Source of the DNA: Acanthornis magna
Taxonomy: Eukaryota > Chordata > Aves > Passeriformes > Acanthizidae
NCBI GenBank assembly: GCA_036785705.1
Contig: JAWUZG010000052.1
Span: 62,001 to 126,000, forward strand
Length of the DNA stretch: 64,000 nt
Direction: 5' to 3'
The translations under genes and the position numbers were made by a program. Shown one piece after another: positions 36,801-45,200 of this stretch; position 1 is the stretch's first letter; the number at the start of each line of letters is the position of its first letter. The notes below the pieces were generated by a model. It saw only the letters and a program-made list of their open reading frames with translations, was not told the DNA's origin and made no database searches.

Positions 36801-38957
36801 GACCATATGCAGAGTACTCCCAAGTATGTCCACCGCATGGTGAAACAGTTTACATGCACAACCAGAGTAGGAGAACAATACCTTCAGCAGCGTTCTTCCA
36901 AAATCATAGAAATTTTGGTTACAAAGGACCTCTGGATGTCTCAAGCCCACCTTCCCCCCTGGAACAGGACTTTCGCAAAGGACACCATAGATGGAGTTTC
37001 TACCATCTCTCTGGGTCATGTGTTCCAGTGCCGCACTAACTTGATGAATGTGTTTTTTTCTAATATGTAATCTGAGCCTTAATTGTTTCTCCTGTCCAGC
37101 TGGCCACCTCTGAAACAGAAATAGCAGCAGCAAGCACTGCTGCCCAAAGCAGTGATAATCCTATTTGCACAGGACACAGTAAAGCAAGTCTTGGTTGGAA
37201 GTTTATTTTTTATCTTCAATTCAAGGGTTGTTTCTGTGTTGTATATATCTACCCTGCACTTACAAAACCACTACCCTTATGCCACCTAGCAGTTCACTGC
37301 TCAGAATTGCCTCCCTACTGGGATCCTGTCTTCCTTCTGTGGGCCCCAACAACACCCCTTTCTCTCCCCACCTCTCTCACCCTTTCTTTGTTCTTCCCTC
37401 CCAGAATGGGGCTCAGGTAAGGGACAAAGAGCAGCCTACAGGAAAGATGGAGACAGACTATTTACAAGGGAAAGGACAAGGGGGAATGGATTCAAGCTGA
37501 AAGAGATCAGGTTTAGATTAGATATTAGGGAGAAAACTTCTTCACTGTGAGGGTGGTGAGGCACTGGCACAGATTGCCCAGGGAAGATGTGCCTGCCCCA
37601 TCCTGAAGTGTTTAAAGCCAGATTGAATGGAGCTCTGAGCAGCCTGGTCTAGGGAAAGGTGTCCCTGTCCATGGCAGGGGGTTTGGAACAAGATGATCTT
37701 TAAGGGTCCTTCCAGACCAGGCCATTCTATGGTTCTATGATTCCATGTTGCCCATAGGTCTGAAGAGTATGGTTCATTCCCTTTCCCCCTGATATTGGGC
37801 AAGGATGAATCAAAATTACTTAACCTTTATTACATTAGATTACTGTAGGGAGACCAGAGAGCTCTGCCTGACCCCAAAGCAGACTTAGTTGGCTGATGTA
37901 CCCCTGAAGCAACCAAACAGGGCAGATGGATGAGGGGTTGATGATGCCATGTGAGTCAAAGGTCCTTCAGGCTGAGCCAGGTATCACTTCAGAGCACACG
38001 GTAAGTGGCAGCAGGAATGCTGCACCTTCTGCCAGCACTGTGGCAGTGCTCGTGGTCATGAAATCTCTGCAGCAAGCATTACCAGACTCGTGCTGGTGAG
38101 AGCTGCACGCCTGTCAGCACAGCAAGAGGAACAGCAGCCAGGGTCTGAAGAGCGATGCTGCTCCCACCCAGGCTAGAGGCTTCAGAGCAACACTCTCTTG
38201 GTGGGCAAGGCTGGGGTGGGCATGCCACACTCCAGCCCCACGGTGCCATCCCAGGCTGCCCCTCTCCCCAGACCATCAGCAGAGCTCAAGTTGCAGCCAT
38301 GCTACTGCTCTGCACAGCCCTGGGGTGGGTGTCCAGGGAGGGCGCTGGCACTGGACTCCATGCCGGAGGAAGGGAATCTAGGTCACAGATCCTCTTTGAG
38401 AACAAGTACATCTGATGCTGCCAAGGGAAACAAACTGGCAGGAGAAAGGGGAACAAACTGGCTTGAAAGCAACAGGGGAATGGGGAGAAGTAACTCAGTG
38501 GTTGAAACAAGGATACTCCAGGAAAGGTAAGCACCTGGATTCTGGCATCATACCCACAAAATCACAGGCCCTGAGAGTTTTCCAGGTAGAAGCATACTTA
38601 GGCAAAGATGTTGTGAGGATCCAGGTCTGGACTATCAGGCAGCTGCAGGGCAGGACTGTGGGCACTGTGGGCAGAAATTGGGGGGAGGGCAGAAGGAGGC
38701 CACTGGCGGAGATGGTGGCGGGGAGGGGTCCCAGCGGGTTACAGGATGGGAGTGCGGAGCCCTGGTAGAGCTGTGCAGGAAACTCAGGGCTTGGTTATTA
38801 GTGAAAAGAAAACTGAAGGAAAAAGGGAGCACTTATACCTCCCTCCCCCCTCCGCACGTATAGCTTACGGTTCTGTGGTGAGAGGAGTATTTCCAGGAAG
38901 GAAGAAGAGAAGGAGAAGGAAGATGTTTGGTTTGCTGGGCAGCTTGTCCTTCCCCAT
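3787..38957 (-). CDS. A2M: Alpha-2-macroglobulin (A2M), complete gene model, 36 exons
   Basis: Secreted broad-range protease inhibitor that traps proteases after bait cleavage and is cleared through a C-terminal receptor-binding domain. The 36 exons listed separately join in frame with GT/AG borders to give about 1485 residues (human 1474): signal peptide 1 to about 24, MG1-MG7 with a bait region at about 676-720, CUB and thioester domains at about 870-1320, and the receptor-binding domain from about 1322. The thioester motif PFGCGEQN is intact, with Cys974 and Gln977. The N terminus MGKDKL resembles human MGKNKL, and sequons at N56 and N71 match human N55 and N70. No stop or frameshift was seen. 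Least certain are the exon 17 donor and exon 36. The symbol is inferred from recalled family sequences; birds have several A2M-like paralogues, so another member is possible. Confidence 0.85.
3955..3996 (-). CDS. A2M: A2M exon 35 (receptor-binding domain, C-terminal)
   Basis: 42 bp encoding [14 protein letters not shown] plus one base, equivalent to human DEFAIAEYNAPCSK. Acceptor TTCCAG, donor GTAGGG. Found by motif inside a longer chance reading frame. Confidence 0.9.
4602..4704 (-). CDS. A2M: A2M exon 34 (receptor-binding domain)
   Basis: 103 bp. Encodes [20 protein letters not shown] and [14 protein letters not shown] plus one base. The VKVYDYYET ending is diagnostic for the family. Local GC content is clearly higher than in the rest of the gene. 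Confidence 0.95.
5116..5190 (-). CDS. A2M: A2M exon 33 (receptor-binding domain)
   Basis: 75 bp encoding [20 protein letters not shown] then LYIEQ. Equivalent to human SNHVSRTEVSSNHVLIYLDK and two codons longer. Confidence 0.9.
5773..5863 (-). CDS. A2M: A2M exon 32 (receptor-binding domain)
   Basis: 91 bp. Encodes [18 protein letters not shown], then [13 protein letters not shown]. Human A2M has two receptor-contact lysines four residues apart in LKPTVK. Here the first is kept (K1389) and the second is Arg (R1393). Donor GTAGGG. Confidence 0.93.
6211..6338 (-). CDS. A2M: A2M exon 31 (receptor-binding domain)
   Basis: 128 bp. Starts [18 protein letters not shown] and ends [10 protein letters not shown] plus two bases; equivalent to human TSLKYNILPEKEEFPFAL. 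Start of the C-terminal clearance domain. Confidence 0.93.
6580..6643 (+). mobile_element. CR1 LINE 3'-end fragment in A2M intron 30
   Basis: Short piece with the usual avian CR1 tail: GGACTCGATGGTCTTCAGGG, then a 'ccttctccagcctg' block and GATTCCATGATTCTG. Plus orientation, about 90 bases from exon 30. Only the last ~60 bases are recognisable. Confidence 0.75.
6731..6949 (-). CDS. A2M: A2M exon 30 (end of thioester domain, CUB)
   Basis: 219 bp, 73 codons. Starts [20 protein letters not shown], includes [20 protein letters not shown] and ends GEGCVYLQ, matching human GEGCVYLQ. Confidence 0.95.
7310..7533 (-). CDS. A2M: A2M exon 29 (thioester domain)
   Basis: 224 bp. Starts [17 protein letters not shown], includes [20 protein letters not shown] and ends [12 protein letters not shown], a family signature. 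Donor GTGAGC. Confidence 0.95.
8506..8671 (-). CDS. A2M: A2M exon 28 (thioester domain)
   Basis: 166 bp. Starts [14 protein letters not shown], includes [20 protein letters not shown] and ends EKEAMRK plus one base. The block [15 protein letters not shown] is nearly identical to human. Confidence 0.95.
10861..10935 (-). CDS. A2M: A2M exon 27 (thioester domain)
   Basis: 75 bp encoding [19 protein letters not shown] and IPLPVT, equivalent to human [20 protein letters not shown]. Acceptor CTGCAG, donor GTACGT. Confidence 0.94.
11227..11383 (-). CDS. A2M: A2M exon 26 (thioester domain)
   Basis: 157 bp. Starts [20 protein letters not shown] and ends [15 protein letters not shown], a near match to human. 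OVST has the same length with about 54% identical residues. Donor GTAACG. Confidence 0.95.
11568..11652 (-). CDS. A2M: A2M exon 25 (thioester domain)
   Basis: 85 bp encoding [20 protein letters not shown], then RYGQAGNTW. Equivalent to human [19 protein letters not shown]. The Trp codon is split across the intron. Confidence 0.94.
12547..12723 (-). CDS. A2M: A2M exon 24 (thioester exon)
   Basis: 177 bp. Contains [17 protein letters not shown]: Cys974 and Gln977 form the internal thioester that bonds covalently to trapped proteases. Followed by [18 protein letters not shown]. By eye, 165 of 177 bases match OVST exon 24, far above any neighbouring exon. Confidence 0.97.
12831..12914 (-). CDS. 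A2M: A2M exon 23 (CUB to thioester domain)
   Basis: 84 bp. Encodes [20 protein letters not shown] and ends ARAYFSVL plus one base. It matches the OVST exon 23 at only about 12 of 28 residues. Confidence 0.92.
   Translation of the reverse strand, partial: KSQCQIQSPWFSQRLWWMAQPEHISQC
13545..13596 (-). CDS. A2M: A2M exon 22 (CUB)
   Basis: 52 bp encoding [17 protein letters not shown] plus one base, equivalent to human PEGLEKETTFNSLLCPS. OVST has an exon of identical length. Confidence 0.92.
16010..16131 (-). CDS. A2M: A2M exon 21 (MG7-CUB)
   Basis: 122 bp. Starts [20 protein letters not shown] and ends [14 protein letters not shown], the counterpart of human HGRKDTVIKPLLVE. Donor GTACGT. Confidence 0.94.
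16744..16870 (-). CDS. A2M: A2M exon 20 (MG7)
   Basis: 127 bp. Starts [20 protein letters not shown] and includes [20 protein letters not shown]. Matches human FLAVPVEKEQ and [20 protein letters not shown]. Confidence 0.94.
17221..17289. repeat. 23-bp tandem repeat, three copies, A2M intron 19
   Basis: Three consecutive 23-bp units beginning GGAACAAGGAAAAGTAGAAT. Copies one and two are identical and the third has one A-to-G change. Purine-rich on the plus strand. Confidence 0.95.
17971..18199 (-). CDS. A2M: A2M exon 19 (MG6-MG7)
   Basis: 229 bp. Encodes [19 protein letters not shown], then [38 protein letters not shown] and ends YLPACIR. The frame is intact here, which makes it the reference for the two-base insertion in the OVST copy. 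Confidence 0.95.
18463..18589 (-). CDS. A2M: A2M exon 18 (bait region to MG6)
   Basis: 127 bp. Starts [18 protein letters not shown] after a split codon and continues to [18 protein letters not shown], matching human [18 protein letters not shown]. Encodes the second half of the bait region, here rich in acidic and Met residues. Confidence 0.9.
19997..20090 (-). CDS. A2M: A2M exon 17 (bait region, donor uncertain)
   Basis: Starts [20 protein letters not shown], the counterpart of human DMGLKAFTNSKIRKPKMC, and encodes the first half of the bait region. The acceptor is clear. The frame into exon 18 requires the exon to end one base into a codon; several weak GT sites fit (at 19997, or a few bases either side). 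I chose the one giving 94 bp. The 3' end may be off by 3-9 bases. Confidence 0.7.
20711..20735. repeat. Poly-C/poly-A tract in A2M intron 16
   Basis: A run of about 11 C is followed directly by about 12 A. Such tracts are prone to length variation and sequencing error. Confidence 0.8.
20830..21000 (-). CDS. A2M: A2M exon 16 (MG6, just before the bait region)
   Basis: 171 bp, 57 codons, the same length as in OVST. Starts [13 protein letters not shown], includes [13 protein letters not shown] and [16 protein letters not shown], and ends on Lys at a GTAAGC donor. Confidence 0.93.
21217..21366 (-). CDS. A2M: A2M exon 15 (MG6)
   Basis: 150 bp, 50 codons. Starts [15 protein letters not shown] and ends [10 protein letters not shown], containing the diagnostic [15 protein letters not shown] (human CALRAVDQSVLLMKP). 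Confidence 0.95.
21717..21859 (-). CDS. A2M: A2M exon 14 (MG5-MG6)
   Basis: 143 bp. Starts [20 protein letters not shown] and ends [10 protein letters not shown], matching human DVENCLANK. Includes the conserved APVA..L.Y..P.GEVI block. Confidence 0.93.
22997..23051. repeat. 12-bp inverted repeat, A2M intron 13
   Basis: AATTCAAACATT at 22997-23008 and its exact complement AATGTTTGAATT at 23040-23051, separated by 31 bases. AT-rich; no mobile element recognised. Confidence 0.7.
23130..23193 (-). CDS. A2M: A2M exon 13 (MG5)
   Basis: 64 bp encoding [21 protein letters not shown] plus one base. Equivalent to human IMAKGGIVRTGTHGLLV. Acceptor ACACAG, donor GTGAGC. Confidence 0.92.
24506..24733 (-). 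CDS. A2M: A2M exon 12 (MG4-MG5)
   Basis: 228 bp, 76 codons, the same length as the OVST counterpart. Starts [14 protein letters not shown], includes [18 protein letters not shown] and ends KKIVIYYL. Acceptor CTCAG, donor GTAAGA. Confidence 0.93.
24999..25160 (-). CDS. A2M: A2M exon 11 (MG4)
   Basis: 162 bp, 54 codons. Starts [18 protein letters not shown] and ends [10 protein letters not shown]. Sequon NYT lies mid-exon. I chose the GTGAGT donor because the OVST exon ends at the equivalent place. A second donor 19 bases on (GTAAGC after 24980) would also keep frame with an acceptor inside exon 12, but is less likely. Confidence 0.88.
25566..25675 (-). CDS. A2M: A2M exon 10 (MG4)
   Basis: 110 bp. 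Starts [19 protein letters not shown] and ends [10 protein letters not shown], matching the family block FRQGIPFFGQ. Acceptor CTCAG, donor GTAGGG, ends on a codon border. Confidence 0.92.
25803..25917 (-). CDS. A2M: A2M exon 9 (MG3)
   Basis: 115 bp. Encodes [18 protein letters not shown] and ends KITEDGT plus one base. The GC...KVFQL...YEM pattern aligns with human GCFYQQVKTKVFQLKRKEYEM. Confidence 0.92.
26649..26772 (-). CDS. A2M: A2M exon 8 (MG3)
   Basis: 124 bp. Encodes [19 protein letters not shown] and ends [17 protein letters not shown] is a strong family block, and the three cysteines correspond to those in human MG3. Confidence 0.94.
27472..27556 (-). CDS. A2M: A2M exon 7 (MG3)
   Basis: 85 bp encoding [17 protein letters not shown] through PVSVCG, the MG3 start that in human reads VLPKFEVQVTVPK. 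The VLP-F-V block after the VEEF hinge marks the MG2/MG3 border. Confidence 0.93.
29406..29574 (-). CDS. A2M: A2M exon 6 (MG2)
   Basis: 169 bp. Starts [11 protein letters not shown], includes [18 protein letters not shown] and ends HSFSVEEF plus one base. Completes MG2; acceptor CTGCAG, donor GTAAGG. Confidence 0.94.
32439..32459 (-). CDS. A2M: A2M exon 5 (21-bp micro-exon, MG2)
   Basis: A 21-bp micro-exon encoding FPLVYIQ between a CCACAG acceptor and a GTGAGTG donor. It aligns with human IPLVYIQ, and frame and position between exons 4 and 6 fit exactly. Too short for ORF-based gene finding. Confidence 0.92.
33143..33195 (-). CDS. A2M: A2M exon 4 (MG2)
   Basis: 53 bp encoding [18 protein letters not shown], the counterpart of human VKFRVVSMDENFHPLNEL. 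Acceptor CTTCAG, donor GTAGAG. Confidence 0.93.
33751..33907 (-). CDS. A2M: A2M exon 3 (MG1-MG2)
   Basis: 157 bp. Starts [14 protein letters not shown] and ends with the family hallmark [14 protein letters not shown], the start of MG2. Ends one base into a Val codon completed by exon 4. Confidence 0.94.
34622..34805 (-). CDS. A2M: A2M exon 2 (MG1)
   Basis: 184 bp. Begins [13 protein letters not shown] and ends DVFTCIPFS. Contains sequons NES (N56) and NRS (N71), at the positions glycosylated in human A2M, and Cys49, expected to pair within MG1. Acceptor CCTAG, donor GTGAGT. Confidence 0.93.
34806..38868 (-). other. A2M: A2M intron 1 (4.1 kb)
   Basis: Holds the CR1 end at about 37.5 kb, an AT-rich stretch near 36395-36450, and open frames at 36474-36788 (plus, 104 codons) and 36783-37133 (minus, 116 codons) that match no family I recognise. 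The remainder shows nothing identifiable. Confidence 0.7.
37508..37746 (+). mobile_element. CR1 LINE 3' end in A2M intron 1
   Basis: Plus-strand CR1 3' terminus: GTGAGGGTGGTGAGGCACTG, 'agattgcccaggga', a 'gatgatctttaagggtcctt' block, and the terminal ATTCTATGGTTCTATGATTC repeats. 5'-truncated like most avian CR1 copies; no coding capacity in this part. Confidence 0.92.
38869..38957 (-). CDS. A2M: A2M exon 1 (start codon and signal peptide)
   Basis: ATG at 38957. Encodes [11 protein letters not shown], then a leucine/phenylalanine core ([11 protein letters not shown]), then NTPLTTEP, a typical secretory signal. It closely follows the human A2M start MGKNKL. The donor is GTAAGC and the exon ends after two bases of a Pro codon that exon 2 completes. 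Confidence 0.88.
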
Positions 38958-39044
38958 GGTGCAGAGCAGGTCGTGGTGAGTCAAGCAGTGCTGCTGTTTT
39001 CCTGCACCTTGTAATTCTTCTCCACTCTGTGCTCTGTCAGCCTC

Positions 39045-39050
39045 TTTATA
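39045..39050 (-). promoter_or_regulatory. A2M: TATA box of A2M
   Basis: On the minus strand the sequence reads CTTATAAAGAGG, 88 bases upstream of the A2M start codon. A start site about 25-30 bases downstream would give a 5'UTR of roughly 60 bases, which suits a tissue-specific, TATA-driven secreted-protein gene. The assignment rests on position and motif only. Confidence 0.6.
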
Positions 39051-42000
39051 AGTGCTCTCTGCAAACAGCCCAGGGGCTGGAGGAGATAAGGGCTGGGGGC
39101 CAGGACCCATCCGGAAACAGGGAGAGGCAGTAAGGAGGAGCTGGAACAGAGGGACAGCATTTGGCCAGAGACTCTGCAAGTGGGGGAAGGGTATTTATTT
39201 GGATAGTGCTTATGTTGGAAATCTTTGAATGATTCATACCCTGTATTCCTTAACCCATCAGAAATGTGCAGTGTTGGGGATATGAACTGTGTTCAGCACA
39301 TGGTAATATTCCCTGTGGGCAGTATCCAATCACAGCAATCTGATTTAAATTTCCACAATATTTCCGTCACAATTCCTTTTCCTCAGCACTTTAAAATATA
39401 TTATTTTGAACTGGAATGACTGACAGAAAAGATGAAATTAGGAAGTTAATACAGGCCATCATGAATATTGATAAATTCCAGTCACAGCATGCCTTATTAT
39501 GCAAAGTTCCTTCTGAGCCATAGTCCTCACTGCTTTGCCTGGCAAAGATGACACAAAAATTGGATGTGTCCTACACTTCCAAGTTTATGACCACTATAGA
39601 CAACACATTTTCCCTTGAAAATAAAGTAAGATATTGAGCTGTGTTATTTTAATCACCTTAGCTAACTGACTTCTGGTGTAGTTTCCTCTGATTTCGGTTT
39701 CTATTCTTTAGTTTTGTAGGTGACTGCCAATTGTCCAAGAACAGAGTGGCTTGCTGGTGACTGCAATTGCAGGAAGAAAAGGTATCTGTGGTTGGGTGTA
39801 AATACTCTCAGTGCTATCACAGCAGTGTTATATGTGGGAATCCTTGTGTGCTCCAGAAATCTTAAGCAATGTTCGAACCTCTGTCACCAAAGGTAAATAA
39901 TCCCAAGAAAGACACTTGTTTCTTTAATACATTTCTGTTCAGTCTCCTCAAGGACTGTAGCATAATGTTCAACCCTCAAAGCCAAAGCCAAGCAATAAAT
40001 TGATCTTCTGCCTTTGGCTTTGAGGAACAGGCATGGGTGAAAAGAAAAAGGCTGAGGAAACGTTTCTTGAAAACACTGGTGTCAAGCCTAAGGTGATCCT
40101 TGCACTTTCTGCTAAGAACTCCTGTTGGAAACCAGCAGCTCTAGCAAAGGAACATCTCTTCTCAGTACCTATATCAGCTTTGTATGGTGACAGGTGAGAA
40201 AAAAACCACTGTAAAACCCAAGACTTTTATTAACAGCTCCAATTAACAAATTGTATTAGCTGTTCAGCCGAAGGCAGAAAAAAATACTACAGTAGGAAAA
40301 GAAAATCAGTATTGTTATTTTAAAGGAAAATAATGGTATTAGTTTTCCCAGCCTGTAAATCTAAAGCAAACAAACCCAAAGGAATTTATTTCATATGACA
40401 AGAACGTATGACAAGAAAAACTGCTCAGATAAATCAATAGGAGTAACAGCAACACCCAAAGACATAAAAAAGGGTTTGTCGTCATATAGGAGACAAAATA
40501 CTTCACAGGCCATAGTGAAGGGAAGGTCATCTATCAAAAAACCTCAGACAATATGAACATTTTACAAGTTTCAACAAGCAGGAAAAGGAAGATACACAGT
40601 GAAATACCATAAAACGGCTTCATCAGCTAAACTTCAAATGAAACTAAAAATGTCAGAATGAATAAAGATTATCCACTTTAGCTGCTTGTTGAATAATTTA
40701 ACCTGAGAGAAGGGCCTGGCAGCAGATGAACTGCCTTTCCCAGATGTGGACAGCTGGGCTGTCAAATATAACTCATATTTTTGTGGTGTCATATGAACAA
40801 ATGAGTATATTCAAGCATGGCAAAGGCATCAGTGAATTATTCTCATTTTAATGCACTTTGTAGATTAAATTGCAAACCAGATCGGTAGCTGAATTTTATA
40901 AATGGTCCTGTGACCACATTTTGTGTGATGTGAGGTGGCCATCTGTAGGGTAAGCTCTATACAAACTAGGGGTTTTCTGTTTTTCTATATTATAGAAGGT
41001 TTTCTGTCTTTGCTATATTATAACAAATATCCACTCTATGTATAAACTTGGTCTTGCCTTAAACTAAATGTTTACAGTAAGTTGCAAAAAAGGCTATAAA
41101 CAAAGTTGTTTACCCTCAGACCTGGGAAATCTACAGTGTGTCTTTTTGATACAGTACATAGCACACACATACTAGGATAAATCCTTGAAATCCCATTATT
41201 AAATCAATCTAAGGTAACTAGTGAATGATATCTAATAATTCTAAAATATGTAAACAGGAAACTGTTTGCATGTTAGCAGATATTTTTGGGTATTACAGAG
41301 AATTGAAGATAATCCCTGTGTTAGTAATGAATGACAAGCTATTTTAATTTATGCTTTTGTACTACTCAGAATATTACCAAGGAAGCGCAGAGAAAAAGCC
41401 AAAACATTTACAAATGTGTCTGAGAACAGTGCTCAGGACAATCAAGCATGCTCTTTTTGAGTCATATGACTCTTCAGATAAAAACTTTACTATCTAAAAA
41501 GACATATCAAATGCATATAGAATTTCTGTTTAGCTCTGGCAGTTAAGCTATTGTCTGGGCTCCCTCTCTCCTCAGATGAGGTACAGGCATCTTGTGAAGG
41601 TCCTTTTGCTGGCCCTGAGGTTATGCTCAGGTCAGGCTGAGTGGTGTTGGAGTCAGCCTTTCTTTAGAGGTGCACAGTGGCAGGAACAAAGGCAATGGGC
41701 CATGTGTCCTACAGAGAAACCATAAGCAGATGGAAGGAAAAAACTGTTTCGCCCAGGAGCTATGTAACAACAGAACAGGCACCCACAGGTGCCATGAGAC
41801 ATCCATCCCCAGAGACCATCCACACTTCATAGCACAAGGCCATGAGCAGAAATGCCAGCGGAGGAAAAAGCCATACTCATAGCGTATAGGCATTTCAGAG
41901 ACTTCTCCCGTTTGATTTAATGCTCAGTTAGCTATAAAACAGTAAAACTCCAAATCACTGCCTCCCTCTGAAAGGCTGCTCAAAGAAGGCAGCAGAAGGC

Positions 42001-45000
42001 TGTGCCAATGCCACCTCCCTGTGGCATGGCCCATGCTGTACCCACCTGCGATAACACCCGCCTGCTGCAGAGGCGTGCAGGGGCTCCTCAGCCATGCACC
42101 ACCCAGAGCCTGCTGTCTGAGCTGAGGTGGCCAAGGGGAAGGGCTTTGTGCTTGCCTCAGTTCCTGACTTGCTGGGTAGCATAAGGTAAGGCCATTGGGC
42201 TCTCTCTGTGCTACAGCTAAGCCAGATGTTTGGTACCAAGAGCTGGGGCTCAGCTGGTGTGTTTGTCCAGGTTTTTGAGATGGAGCATGCTACAGGAAAG
42301 CCGAACAAGGAAGTCCTAATGGAGTATGAGTCAAGGAAATCAGATATTGTCATGTTTAATCCTTTCCCCTGCAGTTCTGATTGGTTCTGTTTCAACTTCT
42401 TAGGCAGGGCAGAGCTGACCTTTCAGCTCAGGGGAAGGTGTGTGAGCCAGAGAGTGAAACACATCTGGAGAACACACCATGTATCAGGACCCTTTTGAAC
42501 GCAGTGTCCTGCTACAGAGCCTGCCTTGGGAGCAGGACAAGACCTTGTAAGCAGCCATGGGCTCTGAAGAGAGAGCCAGCTGTGCATCCCACAGCCAATG
42601 CACAGAACTTCCCAGATGTGCTTTACCTTGGCACACACCTTGGGAACACACCTTGACAGGAAGGAGAGCCAGGGGAACCAGTGTGATCTAGAGCTTATCA
42701 CTTTGAGAGAAGTAGAAAACATCTGGCACGGTTATGCAATTGCTTCCAGTAATAACCCAGCCTTAACCTCCCTGTGGGTAGTGAGTCAAAGGGTAGGAGG
42801 CTGAAAAAATGTGTGAGGTTAGCACTTTAGCAGCATGCACAGAGTCCTGTCAATCTCAGCGGTGAGTTTTATTCCCTTCACCTCTGACTGCCTCGTTCAT
42901 ATGCACCCTCTCTTCTCTCTCAAACAGGAATTTTTAAATCTCCTAGCTGCCAGGTTATATATATGGTGTGACGACATGGAGTCCAGAGGCTCTGCTGAAA
43001 CCATGTTAAGGGAGATCCCGGTTTGCCCAGCAGGAACAGTGATGTGGCAGAAAGGAGATCAGTGTGCTGAGCTGCAAGAGTATTGGAAAGGAGAAGAGTG
43101 AGATGTTCCCTAGAAGAAGGCTTTTAGGTCCTGTATTCAATGTAATGCCTTGCTTTTAGGATTTTCTTGACCCTCAAAAGGTGACTGTTTAAGAGGTTGA
43201 GCAGAAAGAAGCTTTCTCTTGCTGTGAGCTACAGGATTAGCTTTCACTATGCTGCTTTTCCTTTTGAAAAATTCTTGAGGAAACTTTTCGTTATTGCTCT
43301 GAATAAAAAATTAAAATGTACAAGTTATGTTCCTCAAGAAGCCCTTCTTTGATTCTGTTTCACAGCCAGTGGTGCCAGAGATGTTCCCATGTTTCTGTGT
43401 CACCTGACTGATGAATCAGGTGGTGGGGGTCACTTGAGTGCAGACAACGCCCTGCCTCCCTAATTTTCCACCAGGTACAATTAGGTTGCAGATGAACTCA
43501 ACAAAGAAATAATCAGAGAAATGGCTGACTTGTTTCCTCAGAGCAATTTAACATTATCTCTTGAGTGAAGGTTCTTCTGACACACTTCTGGTTTTCTCTG
43601 ATCATTGAATTGGCTGGTCATTACTCACACTTCATATTTGACACAGGTGCTGAGAAGAAGACCTGAACATCTAAATCGTACAGCTGAGCTCTTGCTGTGC
43701 TGCTGAATAATAGCTTGGCAGTATTACCTTGACGCTGCAAGGATCACAGAGGATTTGAGTCAAAAGACGGGGCAACAAAATCCCCTGGACCAAGGACTCC
43801 TTTGTCTAACCCTAGCTAAGCATTTGAGGGGCCTAAGCAAGAGAATGCTTCTACACTAGAGCTCATCTTTTTGGAGAGACCCATTATTTCTCTAGATTTT
43901 GCATCCTGCTGCCTGCACTGTGGATGGGACTCTTCTTCTACTGTAAAAAAAATTTATGTTCACTTCTCAAACCAAGTATGGTCATAGGAGTCTTCCGCTT
44001 GACTAGGCCATGACATCAGCCTTTTGCAGACCCTTGAGTGTGGACTCCACATGAGCAGCAAACCAATTCTTGTGGTCCAAATAAACTCTGCAAAGAATTA
44101 TTTAACACAAAAAGGAAGTAAGCTTGAGAGAGCATTTTAGTCAAAGGCACTGTGACATGATTATACTTTGTAAGCTCTTTTTTATCAATAAGAATTGAAT
44201 TTCAGAACAGCTTTTAATGTACTTCTAGCAGAGCCATGCATAGACGCATAGGAGATCCAGTCCACAATTAATATATTTGCTTCAGTTTCAGGTGTGTGGC
44301 ACAAAACCTAGAGCTGAAACACAACACCGAGGTTCTGGACATCTTGGAGGTGTTGGAATGTGTTTTAGGGATATGCTGTGGGAGTGGAAGCCAGGGAGAC
44401 ATGATCTAGATGCAAAAATCTGGAGGAAGACTGTGAGCATGGGATATTTATTAGGTCTGACTTCAACCAGCAATTATCTGTTTGAGTCAAAGGATAACAT
44501 CAGGTAACAAACATTACATTTCCAGCATGCAAAGGAAGAGATTGCAGTGGGAAATGTGCGCTTGATGTTTTAATAGTCAGGTTTGGCCTAACAGGAAGAT
44601 AAGGTTCCAGGAGAATGATAAAAATGCACTTCTTTTTTTTTTTCCCAGGACCTTGTTTCTTTCCAGGAAACTATATTTGGCAGAACAGAATAACATATTT
44701 GGCCAGACCTGAGGGGATTTTTATGAGTTCCATCTGAGATGCTGAAGCCTTAACTTAATTGGCCTTAAATTCCTCAGGAAGATATACACCCTGTATCCAC
44801 ATCCTCTCAGTCTGCTCTCCTTTTCAACCTTGTTACTGTAACTATGGATTTCTCTTGCTTTAGTCTGGTCTGGTCCTCATGTAAATCAAGTCAGTTGCTG
44901 CAGGCTGTGTCAGGAAAGCAAAATTCACAGCCTTTCTTGCTTTCCTCCTTTTCCTCCTACTGCCAGTGATGTTTTAATTTTGGAACTTTGCATGGAGATC

Positions 45001-45146
45001 AGCACTGTACCCAAAGCTATTTCATGTCCCACAAATTCCTTGTCCATGGAACTTAAGAAAATGGCTTTTAATAACATCAGTATCATGCATAGCCTGCATG
45101 GCCAACCCTGTGGAGTTCAAAAACTCAAATTGTTTAGTGCTTTTTG
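39051..45146. other. Spacer between A2M and OVST
   Basis: Upstream flank of A2M and likely site of its regulatory elements. No conserved coding block was recognised. The longest minus-strand frame (41955-42395, 146 codons) has no family motif. It contains a 14-bp inverted repeat at 39974-40025. Confidence 0.55.
39974..40025. repeat. 14-bp perfect inverted repeat upstream of A2M
   Basis: CCTCAAAGCCAAAG at 39974-39987 pairs exactly with CTTTGGCTTTGAGG at 40012-40025 around a 24-base loop. It lies about 1 kb upstream of the A2M start codon; function unknown. Confidence 0.85.
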
Positions 45147-45191
45147 AAAAAAAAAAAAGAAAAAGAAAAAAAAAAAAAAAAAAAAAAAAAA
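45147..45191. repeat. A-rich tract beside the LTR
   Basis: About 45 bases of A with a few interspersed G, ending five bases before the LTR target-site duplication. It could be the tail of an older retroposon or a simple repeat. Confidence 0.9.
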
Positions 45192-45200
45192 GATTCCAGG

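Noticed and set aside
41955..42395. 146-codon minus-strand frame in the intergenic spacer
   Set aside because: No recognisable domain, signal peptide or neighbouring exons; consistent with chance.
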